Below are positions 16,358 to 26,599 of a DNA stretch of 41,040 nucleotides, one piece after another. The position numbers and the translations under genes were made by a program. The notes beneath the pieces are model-generated. The model did not search any database, was not told the DNA's origin, and worked only from the letters and a program-made list of their open reading frames with translations. Within the stretch, counting starts at the first letter, position 1, and the number at the start of each line of letters is the position of its first letter. Source of the DNA: Rubrivivax sp. (GTDB lineage Bacteria; Pseudomonadota; Gammaproteobacteria; Burkholderiales; Burkholderiaceae_C); contig JALORQ010000002.1 of the NCBI GenBank assembly GCA_025458805.1, positions 1 to 41,040 on the forward strand, written 5' to 3'.

Positions 16358-17062
16358 ATGGATCCGAAGCTCGATGCGCTCCAGCAGCGGCTGGGCTACC
16401 GCTTCCGCGAACCCGCGCACCTGGTGCGTGCGCTCACGCATCGCAGCTTCGGCGCCGACCACAACGAGCGCCTCGAGTTCCTCGGCGACGCGGTGCTGGC
16501 GCTGGCGGTCTCGGCGCTGCTGTTCGGGCGCTTCGGCGGGTCGGACGAGGGCGACCTGACCCGCGTGCGCGCGCACCTCGTGCGCGAGGACAGCCTGCAC
16601 CGCGCCGCCCTGGCGCTCGGCCTGCCCGACGCGATGCGCCTGTCCGAGGGCGAGGCGCGCGGCGGCGGCGCGCAGCGGCCGTCGATCCTGGCCGACGCCG
16701 TCGAGGCCCTGATCGGGGCCACGTTCGTCGACGGCGGCTGGGAAGCGGCGCAGGGCGTGGTGCGCCGGTTGTTCGGCGACGTCATCCTCGCGACCGACGC
16801 CGAGAGCTGGAGCAAGGATGCGAAGACCGAACTGCAGGAGTGGCTGCAGGCGCGCAAGTTCGCGGTGCCCGCCTACCGCATCGTCGCGACGCGCGGCCAG
16901 GCGCACGCGCAGACGTTCGAGGTCGAGTGCGCGGTGCCCGCGCTCGGCCTGGCCGAGCGCGGCGAGGGGCGGTCGCGCCGTGGCGCCGAGCAGGAGGCCG
17001 CCCGACGGATGCTCGATGCGCTGAGGGCGAGCGACCGGCCGGGCGGGCCGCTGCGGCATTGA
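16358..17062 (+). CDS. rnc: Ribonuclease III
   Basis: RNase III cleaves double-stranded RNA, including the rRNA precursor. The 234-residue protein has the catalytic signature [12 protein letters not shown] (residues 36-47) and the second acidic site [15 protein letters not shown] (113-127) with Glu116. A double-stranded RNA-binding domain follows from about 155 ([14 protein letters not shown] through [12 protein letters not shown]). It precedes era as in most proteobacteria. In Escherichia coli RNase III cuts its own leader; whether that holds here cannot be judged. Confidence 0.96.
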   Translation: MDPKLDALQQRLGYRFREPAHLVRALTHRSFGADHNERLEFLGDAVLALAVSALLFGRFGGSDEGDLTRVRAHLVREDSLHRAALALGLPDAMRLSEGEARGGGAQRPSILADAVEALIGATFVDGGWEAAQGVVRRLFGDVILATDAESWSKDAKTELQEWLQARKFAVPAYRIVATRGQAHAQTFEVECAVPALGLAERGEGRSRRGAEQEAARRMLDALRASDRPGGPLRH

Positions 17063-17105
17063 ACGCGCACGGGCACGACGGCAGCCCGCCGCGAGCGACG
17101 CGGCG

Positions 17106-18029
17106 ATGACGGTGCCCGATCCGACGCCGGACGGGCCTGCCCGTCGATGCGGGCTGGTCGCCATCGTCGGTCGGCCGAACGTCGGCAAGAGCACGTTGCT
17201 GAATGCGCTGGTCGGGCAGAAGATCAGCATCGTCTCGGCGAAGCCGCAGACCACGCGCCACCGCATCACCGGCGTGCGCACGCGTGGCGACGCCCAGTTC
17301 GTCTTCGTCGACACGCCGGGATTCCAGACGCGCCACGGCGCGGCGCTGCACCGCACGCTCAACCGCACCGTGCGCGCCGCACTGGCCGACGTCGACCTCG
17401 TGCTCTTCGTCGTCGAGGCCGGCCGCTTCGGGCTCGAGGACGCCAAGGTGCTCGCGCTGCTGCAGGGCGAGGGTGCGCCGTCGAAGCCCGTCGTGCTGGT
17501 GGCCAACAAGCTCGACGCGGTGCGTCGGCGCACCGACCTGCTGCCCTGGCTCCGGTCCATGCAGGAGCGCCATCCGTTCGCCGAGTACGTGCCGATGTCG
17601 GCCGAGAAGCCCGCCGACGTCGAGCGGCTGCTCGGCATCCTCGAGCCGCATCTGCCGCGGCAGCCCTGGTTCTACGACGCCGAGATGCTCACCGACCGCA
17701 GCGAGCGCTTCCTGGCCGGCGAGATCGTGCGCGAGAAGCTGTTCCGGCTCACCGGCGACGAGCTGCCCTACGGCGCGACCGTGGTCGTCGACCGCTTCGA
17801 CGAGGAGGCGGGCCTGCGCCGCATCGCGTGCACGATCGTCGTCGAGCGCGAGGCGCACAAGGGCATGGTGATCGGCGAGGGCGGAGAGCGGCTCAAGCGC
17901 ATCGGCAGCGAGGCGCGGGCCGAACTCGAGCGGCTGCTCGATGCACGGGTGTTCCTCGAACTGTGGGTGAAGGTGCGGTCGGGCTGGGCCGACGACGAGG
18001 CCCACCTGCGCAGCTACGGCTACGAGTGA
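17106..18029 (+). CDS. era: GTPase Era
   Basis: Era is an essential GTPase that binds the 3' end of 16S rRNA during 30S assembly. The 307-residue protein has GRPNVGKST (residues 22-30), DTPGFQ (69-74) and NKLD (134-137). A C-terminal KH domain carries the [15 protein letters not shown] loop near 257-271. It follows rnc by 43 bp and precedes recO by 13 bp, in the conserved rnc-era-recO-pdxJ-acpS order. The ATG at 17106 gives a short extension of about 15 residues before the G1 strand. Confidence 0.97.
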   Translation: MTVPDPTPDGPARRCGLVAIVGRPNVGKSTLLNALVGQKISIVSAKPQTTRHRITGVRTRGDAQFVFVDTPGFQTRHGAALHRTLNRTVRAALADVDLVLFVVEAGRFGLEDAKVLALLQGEGAPSKPVVLVANKLDAVRRRTDLLPWLRSMQERHPFAEYVPMSAEKPADVERLLGILEPHLPRQPWFYDAEMLTDRSERFLAGEIVREKLFRLTGDELPYGATVVVDRFDEEAGLRRIACTIVVEREAHKGMVIGEGGERLKRIGSEARAELERLLDARVFLELWVKVRSGWADDEAHLRSYGYE

Positions 18030-18042
18030 GGACGGCAGGGCG

Positions 18043-18849
18043 ATGAACGCGCGCCGCGGCGCGACCGGCGCGATGGCGGCCTACCTGCTGCATCGGCACG
18101 ACTGGAGCGAGACCAGCCTGATCGTCGAGCTGTTCACCCGCGAGCAGGGCCGCGTCGCCGTCGCGGCCAAGGGGGCCAAGCGTCCGACGTCGCAGCTGCG
18201 CGCGGTGCTGCTGCCGTTCCAGCGCATCCAGGTCCAGCTCGGGCGCACGCCGCCGGACGACGGCGACCTGCACCTGCTGCGGCATGCCGAGTGGGCGGGC
18301 GGCATGCCCGGCCCCGGGGGCGAGGCGCTGTTCGCGGGCTTCTACCTCAACGAGCTGCTGCTGCGCCTGCTGGCGCGGCACGACCCGCATCCTCGCCTCT
18401 TCGACGCGTACGCCGAGATCCTGCCCGCGCTGGGCGGCGACGCGGCGTCGCGCGACGCCGCGCTGCGCGCGTTCGACCTGCGGCTGCTGCGCGAGCTCGG
18501 CCTGCTGCCCGAGCTGTCGCGGGTCACGCTGACGCAGCAGGCCGTCGACGATGCGCGGTGCTACCGACTCGACGCCGAGGCCGGCGTGCTTGATGCACCG
18601 GTCGGCCGCGGCGGCTTGTCGGGAGTGCAGCTGCGTGCCGCCGAGTCGGCGCTCGCCGACGACGGGCTGGCCTCTCTGCGTGCAGTGCTGCGGCCGGCCG
18701 CTGCAGACTGGCGTGCGCCTCTGCGCGGGCTCGTTCACTATCATCTGGGCGCCGGGACGCTGCGGACGCGCGATGTCGTCCACGGCCTGCGGCGGCTGCT
18801 CGACCCCCCGGTCGCGGCCGCTTCCCGCACCGCGGAGCCTCCACGATGA
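18043..18849 (+). CDS. recO: DNA repair protein RecO
   Basis: RecO works with RecF and RecR to load RecA on SSB-coated single-stranded DNA. The 268-residue protein starts with an OB-fold region ([33 protein letters not shown] in overlapping strands, residues 13-45), followed by an all-helical domain with [15 protein letters not shown]. The C-terminal [10 protein letters not shown] is typical. The zinc-finger cysteines seen in some RecO proteins are absent, as is common in proteobacteria. Its stop overlaps the pdxJ start by 4 bp (ATGA). Confidence 0.93.
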   Translation: MNARRGATGAMAAYLLHRHDWSETSLIVELFTREQGRVAVAAKGAKRPTSQLRAVLLPFQRIQVQLGRTPPDDGDLHLLRHAEWAGGMPGPGGEALFAGFYLNELLLRLLARHDPHPRLFDAYAEILPALGGDAASRDAALRAFDLRLLRELGLLPELSRVTLTQQAVDDARCYRLDAEAGVLDAPVGRGGLSGVQLRAAESALADDGLASLRAVLRPAAADWRAPLRGLVHYHLGAGTLRTRDVVHGLRRLLDPPVAAASRTAEPPR

Positions 18850-19670
18850 ATCCCCTCGTCGCCCCAGAATCCGGCGCCGGCGCCTCGCGTCGTGCAACGG
18901 CGGCGCTTTCGGTCAACGTCAACAAGGTCGCGCTGCTGCGCAACACCCGGCACATCGGCATTCCGAGCGTGCTGCGCGCGGCCACGCTGGCGCTGGAGGC
19001 CGGCGCCGACGGCATCACCGTGCACCCGCGGCCCGACGAGCGGCACATCCGGCGCGACGACGTGTTCGACCTCGCGGCGCTGCTTCTGCAGTGGCACGAG
19101 GCCGAGTACAACATCGAGGGCAACCCGTTCCACAACCTGATGCCGCTGGTGCGCGAGCTGTCGGCGATGGGGCGCGCGCCCGACCAGTGCACCTTCGTGC
19201 CCGATGCCGCCGGGCAGTTCACGTCGGACCACGGCTGGGACCTCGCGACCGACGGCGCCCGTCTGGTGCCGCTGATCGACGAGCTGCACGGGCTCGGCGT
19301 CCGCGTCAGCCTGTTCATGGATGCCGACCCGGCGGCCATGGCCGCGGCGCGCGCCGTCGGCGCCGACCGCGTCGAGCTCTACACCGAGCCCTATGCGGCA
19401 GCGCACGCGGCCGGCGATGCGGGCGCCCAGCTCGGACGATTTGCCGCCGCGGCAGGGGCCGCGCTGGCCGCCGGGCTCGGCGTCAACGCCGGGCATGACC
19501 TGAACCGCGCCAACCTGCCGCCCTTCCTGCGCGCCGTGCCCGGCGTGCTCGAGGTGTCGATCGGTCACGCGCTGATCGCCGACGCGCTCGAGGTCGGTCT
19601 GCCGGAGACGGTGCGCGCGTACCGGCGCTGCATCGACGAGGCCGACGCGCCCGCCGGAGCACGCGCTTGA
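18846..19670 (+). CDS. pdxJ: Pyridoxine 5'-phosphate synthase (PdxJ)
   Basis: PdxJ joins 1-deoxyxylulose 5-phosphate and 3-amino-2-oxopropyl phosphate, the last ring-forming step of DXP-dependent vitamin B6 synthesis. The 274-residue TIM-barrel protein has [58 protein letters not shown] and [11 protein letters not shown], all conserved catalytic and phosphate-binding stretches. The N-terminal 20 residues form an extension before the first barrel strand. The stop codon is shared with the TTG start of acpS. Confidence 0.97.
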   Translation: MNPLVAPESGAGASRRATAALSVNVNKVALLRNTRHIGIPSVLRAATLALEAGADGITVHPRPDERHIRRDDVFDLAALLLQWHEAEYNIEGNPFHNLMPLVRELSAMGRAPDQCTFVPDAAGQFTSDHGWDLATDGARLVPLIDELHGLGVRVSLFMDADPAAMAAARAVGADRVELYTEPYAAAHAAGDAGAQLGRFAAAAGAALAAGLGVNAGHDLNRANLPPFLRAVPGVLEVSIGHALIADALEVGLPETVRAYRRCIDEADAPAGARA

Positions 19671-20080
19671 TCTTCGGCATCGGCACCGACCTCTGCGACA
19701 TCCGCCGCATCGAGGCCACGCTCGCGCGGCGCGGCGACCGGTTCGCCGAGAAGGTGCTCGGCGAGCGCGAGCTCGCGGTCTTCCGCGCGCGGCGCGCCCG
19801 TGTCGAGGCACGCGGCGTGCGCTTCCTGGCGACGCGCTTCTCGGCCAAGGAGGCCTTTTCCAAGGCCGTCGGGCTCGGCATCCGGATGCCGATGAGCTGG
19901 CGCGCCTGCGAGATCCTGAACGAGACCAGCGGCAAGCCCTTCGTGCGCCTGTCCGGTGAACTTGCGACGTGGTTCGACGCGCGCCGGTTGGTCGCGCACG
20001 TCACCGTCACCGACGAGGGCGATTACGCGGCGTCGTTCGTCGTCGTCGAGGCCCGTCCCGCCGCCGACTGCCCGCCATGA
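19667..20080 (+). CDS. acpS: Holo-ACP synthase (AcpS), TTG start
   Basis: AcpS transfers 4'-phosphopantetheine from CoA to apo-ACP. The 137-residue protein has the family motifs [11 protein letters not shown] with the Mg-binding Asp8, and [11 protein letters not shown] with Glu62. The only start able to include the GIGTD strand is TTG 19667-19669, which overlaps the pdxJ stop as TTGA, the same arrangement as fabD/fabG. It ends with an ATGA overlap to nagZ. Its partner acpP lies 12.7 kb upstream in the fab cluster. Confidence 0.94.
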   Translation: MIFGIGTDLCDIRRIEATLARRGDRFAEKVLGERELAVFRARRARVEARGVRFLATRFSAKEAFSKAVGLGIRMPMSWRACEILNETSGKPFVRLSGELATWFDARRLVAHVTVTDEGDYAASFVVVEARPAADCPP

Positions 20081-21135
20081 CCCTCCATGCCCCCGTCGTG
20101 CTCGACATCGCCGGCACCGCGCTCACGGCCGACGATCGCCGGCGCATCTTGCATCCGCTCACCGGCGGGCTGATCCTGTTCGCGCGCAACTGGGTGGACC
20201 GGCGCCAGCTCACCGCGCTCACCGCCGAGATCAAGGCGCTGCGGCCCGACCTGCTGATCTGCGTCGACCACGAGGGCGGCCGCGTCCAGCGCTTCCGCAG
20301 CGACGGCTTCACGCACCTGCCGCCGATGCGCGTGCTGGGCGAACTGTGGATGCGGGATGCGCTGGCCGCCACCGATGCGGCCAGCGCGGCCGGCGTCGTG
20401 CTGGCCGCCGAACTGCGCGCCTGCGGCGTCGACCTCAGCTTCGCGCCGGTGCTCGACCTCGATCACGGGCCCAGCAACGTCATCGGCGACCGCGCCTTCC
20501 ACCGCGACGCGCGCGTGACGACGCTGCTCGCGAAGAGCCTGATGCACGGCATGCTGCGTGCCGGGATGGCGCACTGCGGCAAGCACTTTCCCGGCCACGG
20601 TTTCGTCGCGGCCGACAGCCACGTCGACATCCCGGTCGACCGGCGCGCGCTGAAGGCGATCCTCGCCGACGATGCGGCGCCGTACGGCTGGCTGTCGACC
20701 ACGCTCGCGGCGGTGATGCCGGCGCACGTCGTCTATCCGCGGGTCGATGCACGGCCGGCCGGCTTCTCGCCGCGCTGGCTGCGCGAGATCCTGCGCGGGC
20801 GGCTCGGCTTCACCGGCGCGATCTTCAGCGACGACCTGAGCATGGCCGGCGCGCGCGTGCTCGACGGGCGCGAGGTGTCCTACGGCGACGCCGCGGCCGC
20901 GGCGCTCGTCGCCGGCTGCGACCTCGTGCTGCTGTGCAACCAGTCGGTCGACGGCGGCGAGGCCGTCGATGCCCTGCTCGACGCGCTGGACGCGGCCGCC
21001 CACCGCGGAGCGTGGACCCCCGCCGCGGCGAGCGAGTCGCGCCGCGTCGCGCTGCTGCCGCAGACGGCACCGCTGCCCTGGGACGAGCTGATGCACGACG
21101 CCGCCTACCGGCAGGCACTGGACCGGCTGCCCTGA
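20077..21135 (+). CDS. nagZ: Beta-N-acetylhexosaminidase (NagZ)
   Basis: NagZ is a cytoplasmic glycoside hydrolase of family 3 that removes N-acetylglucosamine from anhydromuropeptides during cell-wall recycling. The 352-residue protein has [13 protein letters not shown] (residues 61-73), KHFPGHG (169-175) with the flexible His loop after it, and the nucleophile motif FSDDLSM (250-256). The ATG overlaps the acpS stop as ATGA; the open frame upstream is inside acpS. It appears to be the last gene of the lepA operon, followed by a hairpin. Confidence 0.96.
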   Translation: MTLHAPVVLDIAGTALTADDRRRILHPLTGGLILFARNWVDRRQLTALTAEIKALRPDLLICVDHEGGRVQRFRSDGFTHLPPMRVLGELWMRDALAATDAASAAGVVLAAELRACGVDLSFAPVLDLDHGPSNVIGDRAFHRDARVTTLLAKSLMHGMLRAGMAHCGKHFPGHGFVAADSHVDIPVDRRALKAILADDAAPYGWLSTTLAAVMPAHVVYPRVDARPAGFSPRWLREILRGRLGFTGAIFSDDLSMAGARVLDGREVSYGDAAAAALVAGCDLVLLCNQSVDGGEAVDALLDALDAAAHRGAWTPAAASESRRVALLPQTAPLPWDELMHDAAYRQALDRLP

Positions 21136-21151
21136 CGGCAGCGCGCCCGAA

Positions 21152-21169
21152 CCCCCGCATTCGCGGGGG
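21152..21169 (+). terminator. Hairpin after nagZ, possible terminator without U-tract
   Basis: CCCCCGC (21152-21158) pairs with GCGGGGG (21163-21169) around an ATTC loop, 16 bp after the nagZ stop. There is no T run, so it is more likely an mRNA 3'-end stabiliser or Rho-associated end than an intrinsic terminator. Confidence 0.45.
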
Positions 21170-21234
21170 GTGCGGGCCGGGAATCCACTCTGCGGCGGCC
21201 GGAGTCGCCGCGCGGACACTGCGCCCCGAAAGAT

Positions 21235-21259
21235 CGCCCGTGCCGCACGCGCACGGGCG
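21235..21259 (+). promoter_or_regulatory. Strong hairpin just upstream of the ribosome-binding site of the oligomer hydrolase
   Basis: CGCCCGTGC (21235-21243) pairs perfectly with GCACGGGCG (21251-21259) around a 7-nt loop. The stem ends 8 nt before the GGAGGA ribosome-binding site (21268-21273). It could be a 5'-leader structure of the hydrolase mRNA. Confidence 0.45.
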
Positions 21260-21277
21260 CATTGCCCGGAGGAAACC

Positions 21278-23407
21278 GTGTCCCGCCATCCCGCCTTCCG
21301 ACTCGCCGCCGTTGCCGCGGCCACCCTGGTCACGCTGCCTGCACTCGCGTCGCCGCCCATCATGGCCGGCAAGCCCAACACCAAGCCGAGCTGGCTCGGC
21401 GACGTGCGCAGCACCGTCTACGACGGCGTCGCCGACGACCTGCTGACGGCCGGTCTCGGCAAGACCGGCCTCGGGTCGGCGTTCGCGCTGCCCGATCCGA
21501 CGAATCCGACCGTCGCCGAGCTGCGCCGCTACGCCATCCACGTCAACTACCGGGCGGTGCTCGACATCACGCCCGGTGGCGGCTACGGCACGCTCTACGG
21601 CCCGAACGTGCGCCCCGACGGTACCGTCACCACCGACGAGGGAAAGATCGCCGGCAGCGAGCACATCGCGTACGCCAAGGTGCGCGGCGGTAACTCGAAT
21701 GTCGTGCTCATGGTCCAGGTGCCCGCGTCGTTCGACCCGGCGCGTCCGTGCATCGTCACCGGCACCTCGAGCGGCTCGCGCGGCATCTACGGCGCCATCG
21801 GGTCGTCGGGCGAGTGGGGCCTGAAGCGCGGCTGCGCGGTGGCCTACACCGACAAGGGCACCGGCACCGGAGTGCACGACCTGCAGGCCGACACCGTCAA
21901 CCTGATCGACGGCACCCGCACCACCGCGGCGATGGCGGGCAAGGATTCGCACTTCACCGCCAACCTGAGTGCCGATCAACTGGCCGCGTTCAACGCCGCG
22001 ACGCCCAACCGCATCGCGGTCAAGCACGCGCACTCGCAGGTCAACCCCGAGGCCGACTGGGGCCGCGACACGCTGCGCGCGGTCGAGTTCGCGTTCTGGG
22101 TGCTCAACGAGCAGTACGGCACGCCGCGCGGCAACGGCAACGGTCCGAAGGCGCGCACCATCGTGCCCGAGAACACCGTCGTCATCGCGTCGAGCATCTC
22201 CAACGGCGGCGGTGCCGCGCTCGCCGCGGCCGAGAAAGACCGCCAGGGCCTGATCGACGGCGTTGCCGTCACCGAGCCCAACGTCCAGACGCGCACCCGT
22301 GGCATCACGATCCAGCGCGGTTCGGGTCCGGCGTACACCGGAGGCAGCAAGCCGCTGCTCGACTACTTCACCTTCGCCAACCTGTACCAGCCCTGTGCCG
22401 CGCTCTCGTCGCGCGCCGCCGACTCGCCGCAGCCGTTCCCCGCGGCCTTCGTGCCTCTGGCCCAGGCCCGCTGCGCGTCGCTGAAAGCCAAGGGCCTGCT
22501 CGCGGCCGACACGCTGGCCGCGCAAGCCGAGGAGGCGCTGGACAAGCTGCTGGCCTACGGGTGGGAGGCCGAGACGATCCCGCTGCAGGTCTCGCACTGG
22601 CGCTTCGCGACGCCGTCGATCGCGATGACCTACACCAACGCGCACGGCCGCTTCTCGGTGGCCGACCACCTCTGCGGCCTCAGCTTCGCCTACACCAACA
22701 CCGCAACCGGGGTGCCGGTGGCCGCGCCGGGCACGATCGCCAGCATCTTCAGCGTCGGCAACGGCGTGCCGCCGACCGGCAGCATCTTCTTCGGCGGCGT
22801 GACGCAGCCCGGGATCAACATCGTCAACAACCTCAACCCGACGGGTGCGGTGCTCGACCTGCTGTCGGCGTCGCCGTCGACCGGCGCCTTCGACTTCAAC
22901 CTCGACGGCGCGATCTGCCAGCGCAGCCTGATCACCGGCACCGACGACGCCGCCCAGCGGGTGCAGGGCGGCATCGCGCAGGTGCAGCAACACGCGCGCC
23001 TGCGCGGCATGCCGACGATCATCGTGCACGGGCGCGACGACACGCTGGTGCCGGTCAACTTCAGCTCGCGGCCCTTCGTCGCCAAGGCCAAGCTGCTGGA
23101 CGGCGCGGCGAGCCGCCTGTCGTACGTCGAGGTGACGAACGCGCAGCACTTCGATGCCTTCCTGCCGTTCCCGGACTACGCGCCGCGCTTCGTGCCGCTG
23201 CACGTCTACTTCAACCGCGCGCTCGACGCGATGTGGGCGCATCTGACCGAGGGCGCGGCGCTGCCGGCGTCGCAGGTCGTACGCACGACACCGCGCGGGC
23301 CCGGCGCGCCGGCGATCACCGCGGCCCAGCTGCCGCCGATCGCGACCACCCCGGCCGCGGGCGACGCGATCGTCCTCGACGGCCGCACGCTGCGCATCCC
23401 CGACTGA
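21278..23407 (+). CDS. D-(-)-3-hydroxybutyrate oligomer hydrolase, secreted
   Basis: The 709-residue protein resembles 3-hydroxybutyrate-oligomer hydrolases (3HBOH family), which cut oligomers released from polyhydroxybutyrate into 3-hydroxybutyrate monomer. A signal peptide runs to about residue 24 (LVTLPALA). The family-typical TGTSSGSRG is present. The likely catalytic residues are Ser308 in ASSISNGGG, Asp587/588 in VHGRDDTLVP and His624 in NAQHFDAF; these are assigned by pattern, not alignment. GTG 21278 is the start because GGAGGA lies 4 nt upstream and the signal peptide starts there; the upstream frame is hairpin sequence. The enzyme should be periplasmic or extracellular. It converges on pqqE and has no other PHB gene beside it. 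Confidence 0.85.
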   Translation: MSRHPAFRLAAVAAATLVTLPALASPPIMAGKPNTKPSWLGDVRSTVYDGVADDLLTAGLGKTGLGSAFALPDPTNPTVAELRRYAIHVNYRAVLDITPGGGYGTLYGPNVRPDGTVTTDEGKIAGSEHIAYAKVRGGNSNVVLMVQVPASFDPARPCIVTGTSSGSRGIYGAIGSSGEWGLKRGCAVAYTDKGTGTGVHDLQADTVNLIDGTRTTAAMAGKDSHFTANLSADQLAAFNAATPNRIAVKHAHSQVNPEADWGRDTLRAVEFAFWVLNEQYGTPRGNGNGPKARTIVPENTVVIASSISNGGGAALAAAEKDRQGLIDGVAVTEPNVQTRTRGITIQRGSGPAYTGGSKPLLDYFTFANLYQPCAALSSRAADSPQPFPAAFVPLAQARCASLKAKGLLAADTLAAQAEEALDKLLAYGWEAETIPLQVSHWRFATPSIAMTYTNAHGRFSVADHLCGLSFAYTNTATGVPVAAPGTIASIFSVGNGVPPTGSIFFGGVTQPGINIVNNLNPTGAVLDLLSASPSTGAFDFNLDGAICQRSLITGTDDAAQRVQGGIAQVQQHARLRGMPTIIVHGRDDTLVPVNFSSRPFVAKAKLLDGAASRLSYVEVTNAQHFDAFLPFPDYAPRFVPLHVYFNRALDAMWAHLTEGAALPASQVVRTTPRGPGAPAITAAQLPPIATTPAAGDAIVLDGRTLRIPD

Positions 23408-23412
23408 CGGCT

Positions 23413-23450
23413 AGCGCCGCGCCGCGCGAGCCGTCCGGCCGCGCGGCGCT
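23413..23450. terminator. Inverted repeat between convergent genes (candidate bidirectional terminator)
   Basis: AGCGCCGCGC (23413-23422) pairs with GCGCGGCGCT (23441-23450) across an 18-nt loop, in the 60-bp gap between the oligomer hydrolase and pqqE. Its location between two 3' ends suggests it protects or ends both messages. There is no T-tract on either strand. Confidence 0.4.
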
Positions 23451-23467
23451 CCGGCGCCGCCAGCCGC

Positions 23468-24598
23468 TCAGCCCGCCGGCGTGGCCAGGCGCATCGACGC
23501 GGCGCGGTCGCGGAAGACAAGCGGCTGCTCGCGCACCGGAGTCCCCGCATCGACACGGGCGACGAGTTCGCGCACGCGGTCGTGGTGCGGGCTCTTCGCA
23601 CACACCGGGTCGGCCGCCTCGGCGTCGCCTGCGATCAGGTAGGCCTGGCAGCGGCAGCCGCCGAGGTCTTCCTCCCGGCGGTCGCAGCTGCGGCAAGGCT
23701 CCTTCATCCAGCCCGTCCCGCGGTAGCGGTTGAAGCCGTCGCTGTCGAACCAGATCTCGGACAGCGAGGCCTCGCGCACGTTCGGAAACCGAAGGCCCGG
23801 CAGCATCCTTGCCGTGTGGCAGGGCAGGGCGGTGCCGTCGGGCGTGATGTTCAGGAAGGTGCTGCCCCAGCCGTTGACGCAGCGCTTGGGCTTGCCCTCG
23901 TGGTAGTCGGGCGCGACGAAGAACAGCTTGGTGCGCCCTTCGAGCTTCGCCCGCCAGGCGTCGGTGACGGCCTCGGCACGCCGCAGCTGGTCGTTCGTCG
24001 GCAGCAGGTGCTCGCGGTTGACGAAGGCCCACGAGTAGTACTGCGTGTTGGCCAGCTCCAGATACTCGGCGCCGAGCTCGGCGGCCATCTCTATGATGCG
24101 GTCGACGTGGTCGATGTTGAGCCGGTGGATGACGACGTTCATCACCATCGGCCAGCCCTGCGACTTGATGGTCTGCGCGACGCGCTGCTTGAGCTCGAAG
24201 GTCTTCGTGTGCGAGAGGAAGTCGTTCATCTCCCGCGTCGAGTCCTGGAACGACAGCTGCACGTGGTCGAGGCCGGCGGCCTTCAGCGCGGCCGCGCGCT
24301 CGGGCGTAAGGCCGACGCCCGAGGTGATCAGGTTGGTGTAGAAGCCGAGCCGGCGGGCCTCGGCGACCAGCAGTTCGAGGTCGTCGCGCAGCATCGGCTC
24401 GCCGCCGGAGAAGCCGCACTGCACGGCGCCGAGGGCACGCGCCTCGCGCAGCACGCGCAGCCACTCGTCGGTCGAGAGTTCGGACTCGTGCTGCGCGAAG
24501 TCGACCGGGTTGTAGCAGAACACGCAGTGCAGCGGGCAGCGGTAGGTGAGCTCGGCCAGCAGCCACAGCGGCGGGCCCGGACGCGGCGCGGCGCTCAC
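23468..24598 (-). CDS. pqqE: PqqE, radical SAM enzyme of PQQ synthesis
   Basis: PqqE forms the carbon-carbon bond between the Glu and Tyr side chains of the PqqA peptide, the first step of pyrroloquinoline quinone synthesis. The 376-residue protein has the radical SAM cluster motif RCPLHCVFC (Cys21, Cys25, Cys28) and GFSGGEPMLR. The SPASM region has its extra cluster cysteines in KRCVNGWGS, LPCHTAR, PCRSCDRREEDLGGCRC and DPVCAKSP. The start is GTG, overlapping the pqqD stop as GTGA. It is the last gene of the operon. Confidence 0.96.
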   Translation of the reverse strand: MSAAPRPGPPLWLLAELTYRCPLHCVFCYNPVDFAQHESELSTDEWLRVLREARALGAVQCGFSGGEPMLRDDLELLVAEARRLGFYTNLITSGVGLTPERAAALKAAGLDHVQLSFQDSTREMNDFLSHTKTFELKQRVAQTIKSQGWPMVMNVVIHRLNIDHVDRIIEMAAELGAEYLELANTQYYSWAFVNREHLLPTNDQLRRAEAVTDAWRAKLEGRTKLFFVAPDYHEGKPKRCVNGWGSTFLNITPDGTALPCHTARMLPGLRFPNVREASLSEIWFDSDGFNRYRGTGWMKEPCRSCDRREEDLGGCRCQAYLIAGDAEAADPVCAKSPHHDRVRELVARVDAGTPVREQPLVFRDRAASMRLATPAG

Positions 24599-24870
24599 GC
24601 CCACTCGACCCAGCGCTGGCGGTCGGCGATCTCGAGGAAGCCGAGCACGTCGCGCTCGAGGCCGCGCGCCGCGAACGCCGCCTCGAGGTCGGCCACGATC
24701 GCCTCGACGTCGCGCGCGCCGTCGCAGCGGCGCAGGATCTCGCCGGCGCTCTGGTTGAGCCGCACCATGCCCTCGGGGTAGAGCAGCACGTGGCAGCCCT
24801 GGGCTTCCTCCCACTGCAGGCGGAAGCCGCGGCCGATGCGCGGCACGGAGGCCGGCCCCGGCGTGGTCAC
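24595..24870 (-). CDS. pqqD: PqqD, peptide chaperone of PQQ synthesis
   Basis: PqqD is a small winged-helix RiPP recognition protein that binds PqqA and presents it to PqqE. The 91-residue protein has [21 protein letters not shown] split across residues 14-34, then [16 protein letters not shown] (36-51), the conserved peptide-binding strand and helix. The start is GTG at 24868-24870, overlapping the pqqC stop as GTGA, so C, D and E are translationally coupled in series. It is a separate protein here, not fused to PqqC or PqqE as in some bacteria. Confidence 0.95.
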   Translation of the reverse strand: MTTPGPASVPRIGRGFRLQWEEAQGCHVLLYPEGMVRLNQSAGEILRRCDGARDVEAIVADLEAAFAARGLERDVLGFLEIADRQRWVEWA

Positions 24871-25619
24871 GTGCTCACCCCGTAGCGCGCGGCCATCGCG
24901 TCGTTCATCGCCCACAGGATGTCGAGCTTGAACTGCAGCACCTCGAGCGCCCGCTCCTGCTGCGCGCGCGCCGTGAAGTGGTCGAGGGTCACGGCGAGGC
25001 CCTGCTCGACGTCGCGCCGCGCCTGGCTCACGCGGTTGCGGAAGTAGGCCAGGCCCTCGGCGTCGATCCAGCCATAGTGCTGCGGCCACGTGGCCAGGCG
25101 CTGCTTGTGGATCTCGGGCGCGAACAGCTCGGTCAGCGACGAGCACACCGCCTCCTGCCACGGCGCGCGGCGGGCGAAGTTGACGTAGGCGTCGACCGCG
25201 AAGCGCACCCCGGGCACGACGTGGCGCAGGTCCTCGACCTCCGCGCGCGTCAGGCCCACGGCCTCGGCCAGCCGCAGCCAGGCCTCGATGCCGCCGGGGT
25301 CGGCGATGCCGCCGATCTCGAAGCCGTCGTGGTCGAGGATCCGCTGCGCCCAGCCGCGCCGCACCGCGCGGTCGGGGCAGTTGGCGAGCACCGCCGCGTC
25401 CTTCACCGGGATCGCGATCTGGTAGTAGAAGCGGTTGGCCACCCAGCCGCGCACCTGATCCGGCGTCGCCTTGCCGGTGTTGAGCATGACGTTGAACGGG
25501 TGGTGGATGTGGTAGGCCGCGCCGCGCTCGCGCAGGCGGGCCTCGAACTCGGTGCGGCTCCAGGGCTCTCCGCCCGCGGCGGGGTGGCGCGATTCGGCCA
25601 GCAGGTCGGCACGCATCAT
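24867..25619 (-). CDS. pqqC: PqqC, pyrroloquinoline-quinone synthase
   Basis: PqqC carries out the final oxygen-dependent ring closure and eight-electron oxidation giving PQQ, without metal or cofactor. The 250-residue helical protein has [30 protein letters not shown] and the active-site stretch [13 protein letters not shown]. The C-terminal [13 protein letters not shown] is typical. Two ATGs are adjacent (25617-25619 and 25614-25616); the first is used. GAGGAG upstream is a strong ribosome-binding site, placed in the 11-bp gap after pqqB and overlapping its stop region. Confidence 0.96.
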   Translation of the reverse strand: MMRADLLAESRHPAAGGEPWSRTEFEARLRERGAAYHIHHPFNVMLNTGKATPDQVRGWVANRFYYQIAIPVKDAAVLANCPDRAVRRGWAQRILDHDGFEIGGIADPGGIEAWLRLAEAVGLTRAEVEDLRHVVPGVRFAVDAYVNFARRAPWQEAVCSSLTELFAPEIHKQRLATWPQHYGWIDAEGLAYFRNRVSQARRDVEQGLAVTLDHFTARAQQERALEVLQFKLDILWAMNDAMAARYGVST

Positions 25620-25630
25620 GGCTGCTCTCC

Positions 25631-26554
25631 TCAGACGTGGATCTCGAGCCCGTCCTCGGCGACGCCGATGCCGGCACGCGTCAGCGCCGCCCGCTCGGCC
25701 GAGTCCTCGTCGAGGATCGGGTTCGTGTTGTTGACGTGGATCAGCCAGCGTCGGGTCGAGGTCGGCAGCCGCGCGAGCCACTCGATCATGCCGCCCGGAC
25801 CCGACTGCGGCAGGTGGCCGATGTCGCGCGCGGACTTCCTGGACAGGCCGAGAGCGATCATCTCGTCGTCGGTCCAGAAGGTGCCGTCGACCATCACCGC
25901 GTCGGCGGCGCGCATCGCGTCGAACACCGCCGGCTCGATCGCCCCGAGGCCCGGGGCGTAGAACAGGCGCCGGCCGCTCGCCAGGTCGGTGACGGTGATG
26001 CCGATGTTGTCGCCGGGCGCCGGCGCGTCGCGATGCGGGGAGTAGGGCGCCGCCTTGCTCTGCAGCGGGATGGCCTGCAACTGCAGCCCGGGCACGCCGG
26101 GCACCTCGAAGGCGTGGCCGTCGAGCGCGATGCGGTGACGCTCGACGCCGCAGTAGTGGCCGAGCACGCGCAGGATCGGGTTGCCCGTGGTCAGGTCCTC
26201 GGCGACCGGGTCGGTGCACCACAGCGGCAGCGGTCGGCCGCGCTCGCGCAGCATGAGCAGCCCGGTCGCATGGTCGACCTGGCCGTCGATCAGCACGACG
26301 CCGGCGATCGCGGTGTCGCGCAGCCCGCGCCCGGGCTGCAGCACGGCAGCATTCGCCTTCACCTGCTGCAGGATGTCGGGCGAGGCGTTGAAGAGGATGC
26401 CATCGGCGGCATCGTCCGCGCGCACGAAGATCGACGACTGCGTGCGGGCGGCCGCGCGCAGCGTGCCGGCGCGGTGGCCGGCGCAGAGCCGGCAGTTGCA
26501 GTTCCACTGCGGGAAGCCGCCGCCTGCAGCGGAGCCGAGCACGGTGATGCGCAT
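25631..26554 (-). CDS. pqqB: PqqB, metallo-beta-lactamase-fold hydroxylase of PQQ synthesis
   Basis: PqqB has been shown in other bacteria to hydroxylate the tyrosine of a Glu-Tyr intermediate using non-haem iron. The 307-residue protein starts [18 protein letters not shown] and has the zinc-knuckle CNCRLC near residues 19-24. It has [17 protein letters not shown] in place of the usual metallo-beta-lactamase metal motif, which is normal for PqqB. The C-terminal [15 protein letters not shown] is a family hallmark. It starts 111 bp after pqqA, across two hairpins. Confidence 0.96.
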   Translation of the reverse strand: MRITVLGSAAGGGFPQWNCNCRLCAGHRAGTLRAAARTQSSIFVRADDAADGILFNASPDILQQVKANAAVLQPGRGLRDTAIAGVVLIDGQVDHATGLLMLRERGRPLPLWCTDPVAEDLTTGNPILRVLGHYCGVERHRIALDGHAFEVPGVPGLQLQAIPLQSKAAPYSPHRDAPAPGDNIGITVTDLASGRRLFYAPGLGAIEPAVFDAMRAADAVMVDGTFWTDDEMIALGLSRKSARDIGHLPQSGPGGMIEWLARLPTSTRRWLIHVNNTNPILDEDSAERAALTRAGIGVAEDGLEIHV

Positions 26555-26599
26555 CGTGACGAAGACCGCCCGTCACGGGCCGGTGCATCGGATGGGGAC

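Noticed and set aside
23582-24781. 399-codon plus-strand frame opposite pqqE
   Set aside because: PqqE on the minus strand has every radical SAM and SPASM cysteine; the opposite frame has no recognisable content.
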